Assembly (NCBI GenBank): GCA_045635745.1
Contig: JAZTWG010000018.1
Coordinates: 62,001-126,000, forward strand
Source: SIG78 sp045635745
GTDB lineage: Bacteria; Verrucomicrobiota; Lentisphaeria; Victivallales; Victivallaceae
Length of the DNA: 64,000 nt
Direction of reading: 5' to 3'
Within the stretch, counting starts at the first letter, position 1. The number at the start of each line of letters is the position of its first letter. Below, one piece after another: positions 1 through 7,904 of the stretch. The notes under the pieces are model-generated. The model had not been told where the DNA came from. It ran no database searches and saw only the letters and a program-made list of their open reading frames with translations. The position numbers and the translations under genes were made by a program.

Positions 1-577
1 GTTTGAAATGAAATCCGCTCATTGCCAGATAGACCACCGCAAAACGGTAACTTACGATCAACACCATAAGCAGCTGTCCGATAAATGGCAAAAATATATT
101 CAGAATCAGAAAAGCCCCGATTATCAGCAGCGTATTTATGCTGTAAATTACCGTATCCCAAACCCCGCGCAAGATAAAGCGCCAACCGGTTGCCGGCAGA
201 TTTTTCATACCGACTTCACCGGCAAAACGGTGGATCAGAGCATCAAAAAAGAATCCGCCGAAAAATTCATAAAGCGTTCCGGCGCTCACCGCCGCAATCA
301 ACATCATAAGCATGATCGCCAGCAATATGGCAACACCATGCGCCGCCGTCGCCAGCCATTGCAGAAAGTCTGGCAGAGCAGAACACTTTTCTTCCACATA
401 ACCGGCAAAACTTTCCACCGCACAGCTGCCGATATACCATAAAACAGCGTAGGTAAAAATCAGCAGCAACAGCGGCAGCAGCGTATATTTCCATAATTGC
501 GGCATGGAATAAAACTGTTTTATTCCATGAAAAGAAAGCGCAAAACCCCGGCTGAAATTTTTAAGTCCCTGCAGCAT
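1..577 (-). CDS. EI24-domain membrane protein (CysZ-like), C-terminus cut by the window edge
   Basis: The frame starts at ATG 577 after a strong AAAGGAGG ribosome site and stays open to base 1, giving about 192 residues. The translation begins MLQGLKNFSRGFALSF and has a long hydrophobic segment near residues 30-48 (TLLPLLLLIFTYAVLWY), another near 75-95 (AHGVAILLAIMLMMLIAAV), then a GTLYEFFGGFFFDAL loop and more hydrophobic sequence. This order (short amphipathic start, paired helices, YEFFGG..FD..) matches the EI24 family that includes the sulfate permease CysZ. The function here is not proven: many EI24 proteins outside Proteobacteria have no known substrate. It lies 32 bases downstream of the ABC-F gene on the same strand and may be co-transcribed with it. 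Confidence 0.7.
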   Translation of the reverse strand, partial: MLQGLKNFSRGFALSFHGIKQFYSMPQLWKYTLLPLLLLIFTYAVLWYIGSCAVESFAGYVEEKCSALPDFLQWLATAAHGVAILLAIMLMMLIAAVSAGTLYEFFGGFFFDALIHRFAGEVGMKNLPATGWRFILRGVWDTVIYSINTLLIIGAFLILNIFLPFIGQLLMVLIVSYRFAVVYLAMSGFHFK

Positions 578-609
578 GCTGCCCCCTCCTTTGAAATATA
601 ACACCATGA

Positions 610-2568
610 TCAATCGTCGTGAATGGCGGCATTGGCGGCCTGAACCGCTTCAAGTTTTTCCATGGCCTTTTCCCACTCGGCAGTGGCATTATCCAATTTA
701 TCCTGTACAATAGCGGATTCGCGCATCAAATCTCCGAAATCCGCCCCCGGCGGTTCTGCGAGTTTAGCCAGCAGTTCCTGCTGACGGGCATCGAGTTTTT
801 CCACCTTTTTTTCCCAATCGGCAACCAGTTTTTCGGCCGCTTTCTTTTCTGCAGAAAGCGCCTGACGCTGCCGGGCCCGTTCCTGACGGCGCGCCTTGGC
901 ATTAAAATCGTTCTTTTCCTGCACTTTGACTTCAGCGGGCTCTTTGGCGGTATTTTCGGCGGCAACTTTTTCCAGAAAATAATCGTAATTGCCGTAGTAC
1001 TTTTTTACCCCATACTCCCGCATGGCAATGATCGTGGTGGCCACATTGCGGACAAATTCAATATCGTGGCTGACCAGACAGACGGTACCGGGGTAATTCT
1101 GCAGAACTTCCTGCAAAACTTCCCGACCCGCAATATCCAGATGGGTGGTCGGCTCGTCCAATATCAGCAGGTTGGGAGGATTTACAAAGATGCGCGCAAA
1201 ACACAGCCGGATCTTCTCGCCGCCGGAAAGCACCGAACAGGGCTTGTAAGCGTTATCGCCGGAAAAACCGAAACTGCCCAGTACCGCCGGCAGATTGTTC
1301 TGGGGGAAATTGGGCGCAGCGGCAGCTTTTACCGTATCGTAGACCGTGTTTTCCATGACCAGCAGATCGGCAAATTCCTGCGCCAGATAGCCCGGCACAA
1401 TGTGATGCCCGAGCACCACCCGTCCGGCTTGCGGCTTGAGTTTGCCGATCAGAAGTTTGAGCAAGGTGGTCTTGCCCATGCCGTTGTAACCGACAAATGC
1501 GAGTTTATCTCCGGCATTTATTTCCATATCCAACTCTTTGAAGATGATCCGGTCGGAATTTTCGTAGCCGAAAGTGAGTTTTTCGATCCGGGCGGCCTCT
1601 GCGCCCGAAGCCGGCGGCGCGGGCAGACGCAGAGTACCTTTTACCGCCAGATCGTCCATAGTTTCCACATCCTCCATGCGGTCGAGTGCTTTCTGCATAC
1701 TTTTGGCCAGCGCGGCTTTGGTGCTTTTGGCGCGGAAACGGTCGATAGTGCGCTGCATCTGCTCTTTTTTGCGCGCCTGATTCTGATATTGAGCATCGAG
1801 CATGGCGGCGCGGTTGGCGCGCTCGCGGCGGTAATAATCGTAGTTGCCGGCGTAACGGGTCACCGTGCCTTTGTTGACTTCCAGCGTAACATTGGTCAGC
1901 CTATTGAGCAGAAAACGGTCGTGCGAAATCAGCATGAGCGTGCCGGAATAACTCTTGAGAAAACGGCAGAGCCACTCCACTGCCGGTATATCCAGATAGT
2001 TCGACGGTTCGTCCAGCAGCAACACATCGGGCCGGGCGATAAGCACCCTTGCCAGCGCCGAACGCATCCGCCAGCCGCCGGAAAAACTCTTCAATGGCTT
2101 GGTGAAATCCGCTACTTTGAACCCCAAACCGCTCAAAGCCGCTTCGGCCTCGCTTTTGAGCCGGTAGCCGCCGAGATGCTCAAAAGTACTCTGCAATTCG
2201 CCATGTTTGCGCAGAATCCTTTCGTCGGCAGTGTTGGGATTTTCAGCTAAAATATGTTCGATCTCTTTAAGTTCGGCCGCGGCCTGACGCAGCTCCGGCA
2301 AAGCATCGGCAGTATACTCCACCAGCGGAGTATCCAACTCGTTGGTTTCCAGATTCTGACGCAGGCAGCCGATACGCAGATTTTTGGGAAAATTCACACT
2401 GCCGGAATCGGCTTCCAGCTCGCCGGTAATTATGGAAAAAAGCGTGGTCTTACCGGCGCCATTGGCACCGACCACCCCCACCCGGTCACCGGAATTGATC
2501 CGGAAACAGACATTATCCATCAGAGTCTGTTCGCCGTAACTTTTGCAGATGTTTATAAAATCGATCAT
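610..2568 (-). CDS. ABC-F family ATPase (ribosome-associated, Uup/YdiF type)
   Basis: A soluble protein of 652 residues with two ABC ATPase domains and no membrane segment, which defines the ABC-F class. Domain 1 has Walker A GANGAGKTT (Lys40), signature SGGWRMRSALARV (163-175) and Walker B LLLDEPSNYLD (183-193). The linker at about 245-315 is rich in charged residues, as in the ribosomal P-site tRNA-interaction motif. Domain 2 has Walker A GYNGMGKTT (Lys366), signature SGGEKIRLCFARI (448-460) and Walker B LLILDEPTTHLD. Residues about 550-645 form a charged coiled coil, as in Uup and YdiF/YfmR-like members. Members of the family act on stalled ribosomes, in translation control or in antibiotic resistance; which one applies cannot be read from sequence alone. 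A good promoter lies 36 bases upstream. Confidence 0.93.
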   Translation of the reverse strand: MIDFINICKSYGEQTLMDNVCFRINSGDRVGVVGANGAGKTTLFSIITGELEADSGSVNFPKNLRIGCLRQNLETNELDTPLVEYTADALPELRQAAAELKEIEHILAENPNTADERILRKHGELQSTFEHLGGYRLKSEAEAALSGLGFKVADFTKPLKSFSGGWRMRSALARVLIARPDVLLLDEPSNYLDIPAVEWLCRFLKSYSGTLMLISHDRFLLNRLTNVTLEVNKGTVTRYAGNYDYYRRERANRAAMLDAQYQNQARKKEQMQRTIDRFRAKSTKAALAKSMQKALDRMEDVETMDDLAVKGTLRLPAPPASGAEAARIEKLTFGYENSDRIIFKELDMEINAGDKLAFVGYNGMGKTTLLKLLIGKLKPQAGRVVLGHHIVPGYLAQEFADLLVMENTVYDTVKAAAAPNFPQNNLPAVLGSFGFSGDNAYKPCSVLSGGEKIRLCFARIFVNPPNLLILDEPTTHLDIAGREVLQEVLQNYPGTVCLVSHDIEFVRNVATTIIAMREYGVKKYYGNYDYFLEKVAAENTAKEPAEVKVQEKNDFNAKARRQERARQRQALSAEKKAAEKLVADWEKKVEKLDARQQELLAKLAEPPGADFGDLMRESAIVQDKLDNATAEWEKAMEKLEAVQAANAAIHDD

Positions 2569-2603
2569 AACAGTTCATTCTCAACTTGATTTGTCATGTT
2601 CAT

Positions 2604-2632
2604 AAGATACACTTGAAGATGCGATTTGTCAA
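2604..2632 (-). promoter_or_regulatory. Sigma-70-type promoter for the ABC-F gene
   Basis: Read on the minus strand: TTGACA (-35, 2632-2627), a 17-base spacer, and TATCTT (-10, 2609-2604). The -35 is a consensus match. The -10 box ends 35 bases before the ATG at 2568. Confidence 0.65.
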
Positions 2633-2818
2633 ATTCCCGACAGACAAAGCTGTACCAATAAGTCGAAGTTTGCAGTATGTTTGCAATGGCATTGAAAAAA
2701 ATGCATAAAAAATGTAAAAAACACGCTAATAAATCAGGCAAAAATGTATACTTGGTGTATATTGTATGAAATTGTAGTTTTTAAACAATAAAATGTCAAC
2801 CACTTTTGGAGGTTTATT

Positions 2819-3940
2819 ATGCAAGTACCGTTGCTTGATCTCGTTCCCCAGTACAAGGCTCTCAAAGGCGAATTCATGAAGGTCATGGAAGAAGCCTGCG
2901 ATTCCCAGCGTTTCATCCTCGGCGGCAAAGTCGAAGAATTTGAAAAAGCCGCCGCGGCCTACTGTCAGACCAATGACAGTATCGGCGTTACCAGCGGCTC
3001 CGATGCCCTGATCATCGCGCTGATGGAAGCCAATATCGGCGCCGGCGACGAAGTGATCACTTCCACTTTCACCTTTTTTGCCACCGCCGGTGCGATCGTC
3101 CGCGTGGGCGCAACTCCGGTTTTCTGCGATATCGACCCGGTAACATTCAATATTGACGCAGATGCCGCGGCAAAGAAAGTAACCGGCAAGACCAAAGCGA
3201 TCATTCCTGTGCATCTGTTCGGTCAGGCCGCAGATATGGATAAAATCATGGATCTGGCCAAAAAGCACAATCTCATCGTCATCGAAGATGCCTGCCAGGC
3301 GATCGGTGCCGAATACAAAGGCAAACGCGTGGGTTCGATCGGCAACTTCGGCTGCTTCAGTTTCTTCCCGAGCAAAAACCTCGGTTGTTTCGGCGATGGC
3401 GGACTGGTTTCCGTGCAGTGTCCGGAACGCGCCAAACGTCTGCGTATGCTCCGCAACCACGGCCAGGGCGGCACTTATGTCCACAACATGGTCGGCGGTA
3501 ACTTCCGTTTGGATGCATTGCAGGCCGCAGTCCTGTCGGTCAAACTGCCCTATCTGGATGGCTGGAGCGAAGCGCGTCAGAAGAACGCCGCGGAATACGA
3601 CAAGCTCTTTGCCGCCGCCGGTCTGGCCGGTAAGATCGTAACGCCCAAAGCCGCTGATTACGCCACCCGCCACATCTACAACCAGTACAGCATTCTGGTC
3701 AAAGACGGCAAGCGCGATGCATTGAAAGCTTATCTGCAGGAAAAATCCATCGGCTGTGCCGTTTACTACCCGCTGTGCCTCCATTTGCAGGAATGCTTCA
3801 AAAATCTGGGCGGCAAAGCCGGCGATTGCCCGGTGGCGGAAGCCATCTCCGGTGAAATTCTGGCTATTCCGATCTACCCGGAATCCACTTCCGAAATGCG
3901 TGAATATGTTGTAAACACCATTAAAGAATTTTTCGCCTGA
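2819..3940 (+). CDS. DegT/DnrJ/EryC1/StrS-family PLP aminotransferase
   Basis: A 373-residue fold-type I aminotransferase of the sugar-aminotransferase family. The ATG at 2819 is preceded by GGAGG at 2808-2812. Visible motifs are the N-terminal LLDLVPQYKALKGE, the cofactor-binding SGSDAL (60-64), the EDACQAIGAEYKGKRVG block (156-172) with the PLP-phosphate/ring aspartate, and SFFPSKNLGCFGDGG (181-195), in which Lys186 is the expected Schiff-base lysine. These enzymes transfer an amino group from glutamate or glutamine to a nucleotide-linked keto sugar for O-antigen, lipid A or glycan building. The ABC exporter follows 27 bases downstream, so surface-glycan synthesis is plausible, but the substrate is not determined. 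Confidence 0.92.
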   Translation: MQVPLLDLVPQYKALKGEFMKVMEEACDSQRFILGGKVEEFEKAAAAYCQTNDSIGVTSGSDALIIALMEANIGAGDEVITSTFTFFATAGAIVRVGATPVFCDIDPVTFNIDADAAAKKVTGKTKAIIPVHLFGQAADMDKIMDLAKKHNLIVIEDACQAIGAEYKGKRVGSIGNFGCFSFFPSKNLGCFGDGGLVSVQCPERAKRLRMLRNHGQGGTYVHNMVGGNFRLDALQAAVLSVKLPYLDGWSEARQKNAAEYDKLFAAAGLAGKIVTPKAADYATRHIYNQYSILVKDGKRDALKAYLQEKSIGCAVYYPLCLHLQECFKNLGGKAGDCPVAEAISGEILAIPIYPESTSEMREYVVNTIKEFFA

Positions 3941-3967
3941 TAAACAAAAATACTCCGGGAGCTTGAC

Positions 3968-6046
3968 GTGGGCAGACACCATCACCATCACCATCACCAC
4001 GGCGAAAAAGCCGAAAAACTCGATATGCGGGTATATTTCCGACTGCTCGGATATGCGAAAAAGTACTGGAAACGCCTGACCATCGGTCTGCTGGCGGGTT
4101 TTCTGGTCGGCGGTTCATTGCTGGCTGGTCTGCTGATGCTGCCGGAAATGGTGGAGTCCGCGCTTCCGGCGGAAAATAATAAAGCCATCAGGATCTCTGC
4201 CGGGGCCGGACGGGTACTGGCCGCGGTGGAAAACGATGCTGACTGGAAAAAACTTTCTGCCGATGACAAGCTCCGCGCCATCGAGCTGGCATTTGATCCC
4301 TCCAAAGGGGCCAAAGACCCCAAACTGGTAAAAATGCTGGAAAAGATGCGCAGTTATGCCAAAAAATTCAATCTGCCGGTAGTGGTGGGTGATTACGATC
4401 TGACTATAAGTTATCCGCGCAAAACGGTAGTGCCGCTTATCGACCGCAACGGGAAACTGGCATGGCAGGTTTTTGCGTTTTACGCATTGTTTTTCATCGT
4501 GGCATGGGTGATCAAAAATGTGGCAAGTTATGTAAACCACTACTGTATGCGCTCGGTAGGAGCCAAAGTAGTGTCGGATATGCGCGAAGAAATCTTCCGC
4601 TGTCTTACGCGCCAGTCGCTGGCTTTTTACGGTTCCAACGATGTGGGACAGCTGATCTCGCGCTGTACAACTGATACATCTTCGGTGGAAAGCGCGGTAG
4701 CCGAATCCATTGCCGATGCCACCCGCAGCCCGGTGGAGATCGCAGCCTGTATTACTGCCATGGTGATAATCAGCGTGGAATACGGCAATTTCCTTTCGCT
4801 GGCAGTACTGCTTATCGGGATGCCGTTTCTGCTGCTGCCGCTGGTAATAATCAGCCGCAAGATCCGCACGATCTATCGCAACAGTTTCCGGAAAATCGCC
4901 GATGTCACCAGCCGTATGCACGAAGTTTTCACCGGTATAATGGTGGTCAAGGCATACAATATGGAAGAAGCCGAACAGCAGGGTTTCCACCGCGAAAACC
5001 GCAAATATCTGCGAACAGTGATCAAGGCGTTGCGGATCCAGCTTTTAATGGAGCCGCTGACCGAAACCGTATCCATTGCCGGAGCGCTGGTATTTCTGAT
5101 CTACGCGTACAGTAAAGGCGTTACCATCACCCAGCTTTCAGCATTGATGGCGCCGGCGATCCTGGCCTATCAGCCGATCAAAAAGCTGGCAAAACTCGTT
5201 ACCTCGCTCCAGCGGAGCATGGCAGGAGCCGACCGTTATTTTGAAATCATCGACACTCACACCGAACTGCCGGAAAAAGCCGATGGTGTGCAGTTGACCA
5301 AATTTGAAAATGCCATCGAATTCAAAGATGTGGTGTTCGGTTATACCGAGCGCAATATCATTGATGGTGTAAGCTTCAGCATCCCCAAAGGTTCGCTGGT
5401 GGCGGTGGTAGGTTCCACCGGGTCCGGGAAAACGACTATCGCCAATCTGATAGCGCGTTTTTACGATGTGCGTTCCGGCTCGGTAACGATTGACGGCGTG
5501 GATGTGCGCGATTGCGATGTGAAAAGTCTGCGGCGGCTCATTGGCATAGTCAATCAGGACCCGCTGCTTTTCAACACCTCCATAGCCGACAATATATCCT
5601 ACGGCTGCCCCGAAGCCACGCGCGAAGATGTGATCAAAGCCGCCACCGAAGCCAATGCCGATAATTTTATAACCGATGGCAGACATAAAGAACAATACGA
5701 TACCATCGTCGGCGAAAAAGGCTTCCTCCTTTCCGGCGGCCAAAAACACCCGGTGGCCATTGCCCGCGCCATATTGAAAAATCCGCCCATTCTGATTTTG
5801 GACGAAGCCACCAGCGCGCTGGATACCGTAACCGAGCGCATGGTGCAGAACGCGCTCAACCGGGTGATGAGCAACCGTACTGTATTTGCCATAGCCCACC
5901 GCTTGAGCACTATCAAAAATGCCAATCAGATCATTGTGCTGGATAAGGGACGCATTGTGGAACAGGGTACGCATGACGAACTGCTGCAGCTTGGCGGTGT
6001 CTATAAAAAACTGCACGACACACAGTTTGAAAAAAACGTGGATTGA
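3968..6046 (+). CDS. msbA: MsbA-like ABC exporter (fused TMD-NBD) with native N-terminal His8 tract
   Basis: A 692-residue half-transporter. The start is GTG 3968, chosen because GGGAG at 3957-3961 sits six bases upstream; the first in-frame ATG (4025) has no ribosome site. Residues 4-11 are eight consecutive histidines followed by GEKAEKLD. A first membrane segment (about 36-56) is followed by a roughly 100-residue non-membrane insert, then five more membrane segments to about residue 415. The nucleotide-binding domain has Walker A GSTGSGKTT (about 478-486), signature LLSGGQKHPVAIARAI (about 587), Walker B ILILDEATSALD and the H-loop AHRLSTI. The overall form fits lipid A or lipid-linked exporters, but the insert after TM1 is much longer than in E. 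coli MsbA and the residues after LSGGQ (KHPV, usually RQRI) are unusual. The msbA assignment is by family resemblance only. Confidence 0.82.
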   Translation: MGRHHHHHHHHGEKAEKLDMRVYFRLLGYAKKYWKRLTIGLLAGFLVGGSLLAGLLMLPEMVESALPAENNKAIRISAGAGRVLAAVENDADWKKLSADDKLRAIELAFDPSKGAKDPKLVKMLEKMRSYAKKFNLPVVVGDYDLTISYPRKTVVPLIDRNGKLAWQVFAFYALFFIVAWVIKNVASYVNHYCMRSVGAKVVSDMREEIFRCLTRQSLAFYGSNDVGQLISRCTTDTSSVESAVAESIADATRSPVEIAACITAMVIISVEYGNFLSLAVLLIGMPFLLLPLVIISRKIRTIYRNSFRKIADVTSRMHEVFTGIMVVKAYNMEEAEQQGFHRENRKYLRTVIKALRIQLLMEPLTETVSIAGALVFLIYAYSKGVTITQLSALMAPAILAYQPIKKLAKLVTSLQRSMAGADRYFEIIDTHTELPEKADGVQLTKFENAIEFKDVVFGYTERNIIDGVSFSIPKGSLVAVVGSTGSGKTTIANLIARFYDVRSGSVTIDGVDVRDCDVKSLRRLIGIVNQDPLLFNTSIADNISYGCPEATREDVIKAATEANADNFITDGRHKEQYDTIVGEKGFLLSGGQKHPVAIARAILKNPPILILDEATSALDTVTERMVQNALNRVMSNRTVFAIAHRLSTIKNANQIIVLDKGRIVEQGTHDELLQLGGVYKKLHDTQFEKNVD

Positions 6047-6085
6047 GCTGTTTTAATACCGGAACAATATAGAAGACCTCATTTT

Positions 6086-7435
6086 ATGGAAAAAACAAAG
6101 TTTCTGGAAAAGCTTCCCTTGCCCCGGCGGTCATTACATTGCATAGGTATCGGCGGCATCGGAGTATCCGCGCTGGCTGATCTGCTGCTGGCAGGCAATT
6201 TTTCAATCAGCGGCAGCGATTGCGAAATAAACGATATTTGCGAAGATCTGCGTAAGAAAGGCGCCCATATCGCTCCGGCCGGACACCGGGTGGAAAATCT
6301 GCCGGCAAACGGTTGCGGCGGAGCCATAATGACCGCCGCAGTGAAAACCGGTAATCCGGAAGTTACCGAATTGCTCCGGCAGGGAGTGATGGTCTGGTCG
6401 CGCGGAGAATTTGCTGCCGAGCTGGCACGCTGTTATCAGCGTCCGGTAATGGTTGCCGGGTCTCACGGCAAAAGCTCCACATCGGCAATGCTGGGCTGGA
6501 TACTCTGCCAAATGGGGTTGGAGCCGGGTCTGCTGATCGGAGCCAAATACAGCAATAATAAGCCTAATGCCCAGCCAGGCAACGGCGATCTGCTGGTTGC
6601 CGAAGCTGATGAAAGCGATGGCACCCACTCTCTGCTCTACGGAGAATTGGCCCTGATAACCAATATTGATGGCGACCATGCCTGGACCGAAGCGGCACGG
6701 CAAAAACAGGATACTTTGTTCCAGCGTTTCGCCAGCCAGTTCACTCAAACGCTGTATATAGCAAGCGAGCACACCGATGAGCTGCTGCAGGAAAAAGCCA
6801 ACTGCCACGGATTACGCGGCAAGGAGCTTGAAGAACTCAAAGCATTGACTCCGGAATTTATGCTGGGGCATGAAAAAACCAATGCCGCGCTGGCACTGGC
6901 AGCAGTAAAATATCTGAAATTGGATATGCTTCAGGCCGCCGAAGCCCTGAAGAGTTATCCGGGGATCAAAAGACGCAACAGCGAAATCTGCCGGAGCCCA
7001 AACGATAAATTGGTGCTGCTGGAAGATTACGCCCACCACCCGCGGGAAGTGGCATCTTCGCTGGAAATAATCAAAGAGCGTTACCTTCACAGAGAGATCG
7101 TGGTTGTATTCCAACCGCACCGCAGCCAGCGGCTGCAGCACTATTTCAATGATTTTGTAAGAATTTTCAGCGATAACACTCTGACAGTGCAGATCCTGCC
7201 GGTATTTTCGGCGTGGGAAAATCCGGTGATCGATGCGCCCGACCACAACACTCTGGCACAGGCAATAAACAATGCCGGCGGCAATGCGGAGAGTTGTGAA
7301 CTTTTGCCGGAAGTTACCGCAGAAAAGATTTTTGCCCGGGTTGCCGGCAAAAATAAATCCGCCGTAATTGCCCTGATCGGAGCCGGCGATATAGAAAAAT
7401 TGACCCCGCACCTTAAAGCGCTGATGCTTCGTTAA
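6086..7435 (+). CDS. murC: MurC-type UDP-N-acetylmuramate--amino acid ligase (copy 1)
   Basis: A Mur ligase of 449 residues. Three blocks are clear: an N-terminal Rossmann region CIGIGGIGVSALADLLL (19-35) with ISGSD; an ATP-binding centre with P-loop GSHGKSST (125-132) and VAEADESDGTHS (171-182); and a C-terminal domain with EDYAHHPREVASSL and VFQPHRSQR. EADESD rather than EADEYD favours MurC (adds L-alanine to UDP-MurNAc) over the recycling ligase Mpl. Departures from canonical MurC are KSS in place of KTT in the P-loop and GIKRRNSEI where MurC normally has an RRF-type motif. A second MurC-type protein lies at 50867-52264, so one copy may have a specialised role. The gene is 39 bases after the exporter gene. 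Confidence 0.8.
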   Translation: MEKTKFLEKLPLPRRSLHCIGIGGIGVSALADLLLAGNFSISGSDCEINDICEDLRKKGAHIAPAGHRVENLPANGCGGAIMTAAVKTGNPEVTELLRQGVMVWSRGEFAAELARCYQRPVMVAGSHGKSSTSAMLGWILCQMGLEPGLLIGAKYSNNKPNAQPGNGDLLVAEADESDGTHSLLYGELALITNIDGDHAWTEAARQKQDTLFQRFASQFTQTLYIASEHTDELLQEKANCHGLRGKELEELKALTPEFMLGHEKTNAALALAAVKYLKLDMLQAAEALKSYPGIKRRNSEICRSPNDKLVLLEDYAHHPREVASSLEIIKERYLHREIVVVFQPHRSQRLQHYFNDFVRIFSDNTLTVQILPVFSAWENPVIDAPDHNTLAQAINNAGGNAESCELLPEVTAEKIFARVAGKNKSAVIALIGAGDIEKLTPHLKALMLR

Positions 7436-7471
7436 TAAAAAAACGATACTATCCGGAGGAGAAATTATATC

Positions 7472-7882
7472 ATGGCTGAATTAAAAAAAATACCCGGCGG
7501 CAATGAGACCATATTGATCGTTGACGACCATGAAACCATCTGGGATTTTCTGATCGAAGCACTGCAGGAGCTGGGGTACTCGGTTCTGCTGGCAGAAAAC
7601 GGCCTCGATGCCGTAGAGATCTACCGGGAAAATCCCGGTGTGGTCGATCTGGTGCTGCTGGATATGATCATGCCCAAATGCGGCGGGCATCAGGCGTTTT
7701 ATCAGATACGCGAACTTGATCCCAATGCAAAAATACTGCTTTCCAGCGGATATGTTTCGGAAAACGAAGTGCAGGATCTCCTGCGGCAGGGCGCTTGCGG
7801 ATTTCTCTCCAAACCGCACCGCATAGCCACCGTGGCGCAGGCCATTCGTGATGCGCTTGACGGCAACATTCCCCAGGCCTGA
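7472..7882 (+). CDS. Stand-alone response-regulator receiver domain (CheY-like)
   Basis: The 136 residues are a single REC domain with no output domain. Asp18/Asp19 (ILIVDDH) form the acidic pocket, Asp64 (LVLLDMIMP) is the phosphorylation site, Ser91/Ser92 (ILLSSGY) take the switch Ser/Thr place and Lys114 (FLSKPH) is the conserved lysine. The sequence style (ETILIVDDHETIWDFL, ILLSSGYVSENE) is closest to receiver domains found at the C-terminus of hybrid histidine kinases. GGAGG at 7455-7459 lies 12 bases before the ATG. No kinase gene is in the window, so the partner is unknown. Confidence 0.9.
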   Translation: MAELKKIPGGNETILIVDDHETIWDFLIEALQELGYSVLLAENGLDAVEIYRENPGVVDLVLLDMIMPKCGGHQAFYQIRELDPNAKILLSSGYVSENEVQDLLRQGACGFLSKPHRIATVAQAIRDALDGNIPQA

Positions 7883-7904
7883 TCTGCAACTTGAGAATAA
7901 TTTC

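Noticed and set aside
2701..2818. A promoter directly upstream of the DegT aminotransferase gene
   Set aside because: TATATT at 2758-2763 is a fair -10, but no acceptable -35 lies 16-18 bases upstream, so it was left out.
2726..4000. A minus-strand frame starting MVMVMVMV opposite the aminotransferase gene
   Set aside because: The repeat is the antisense of the histidine codons of the exporter and the rest mirrors the DegT gene.
3968..4024. The His8 tract as leftover cloning-vector sequence
   Set aside because: Flanking sequence is continuous native genome with a GTG start, and no vector, protease-site or linker sequence is present.
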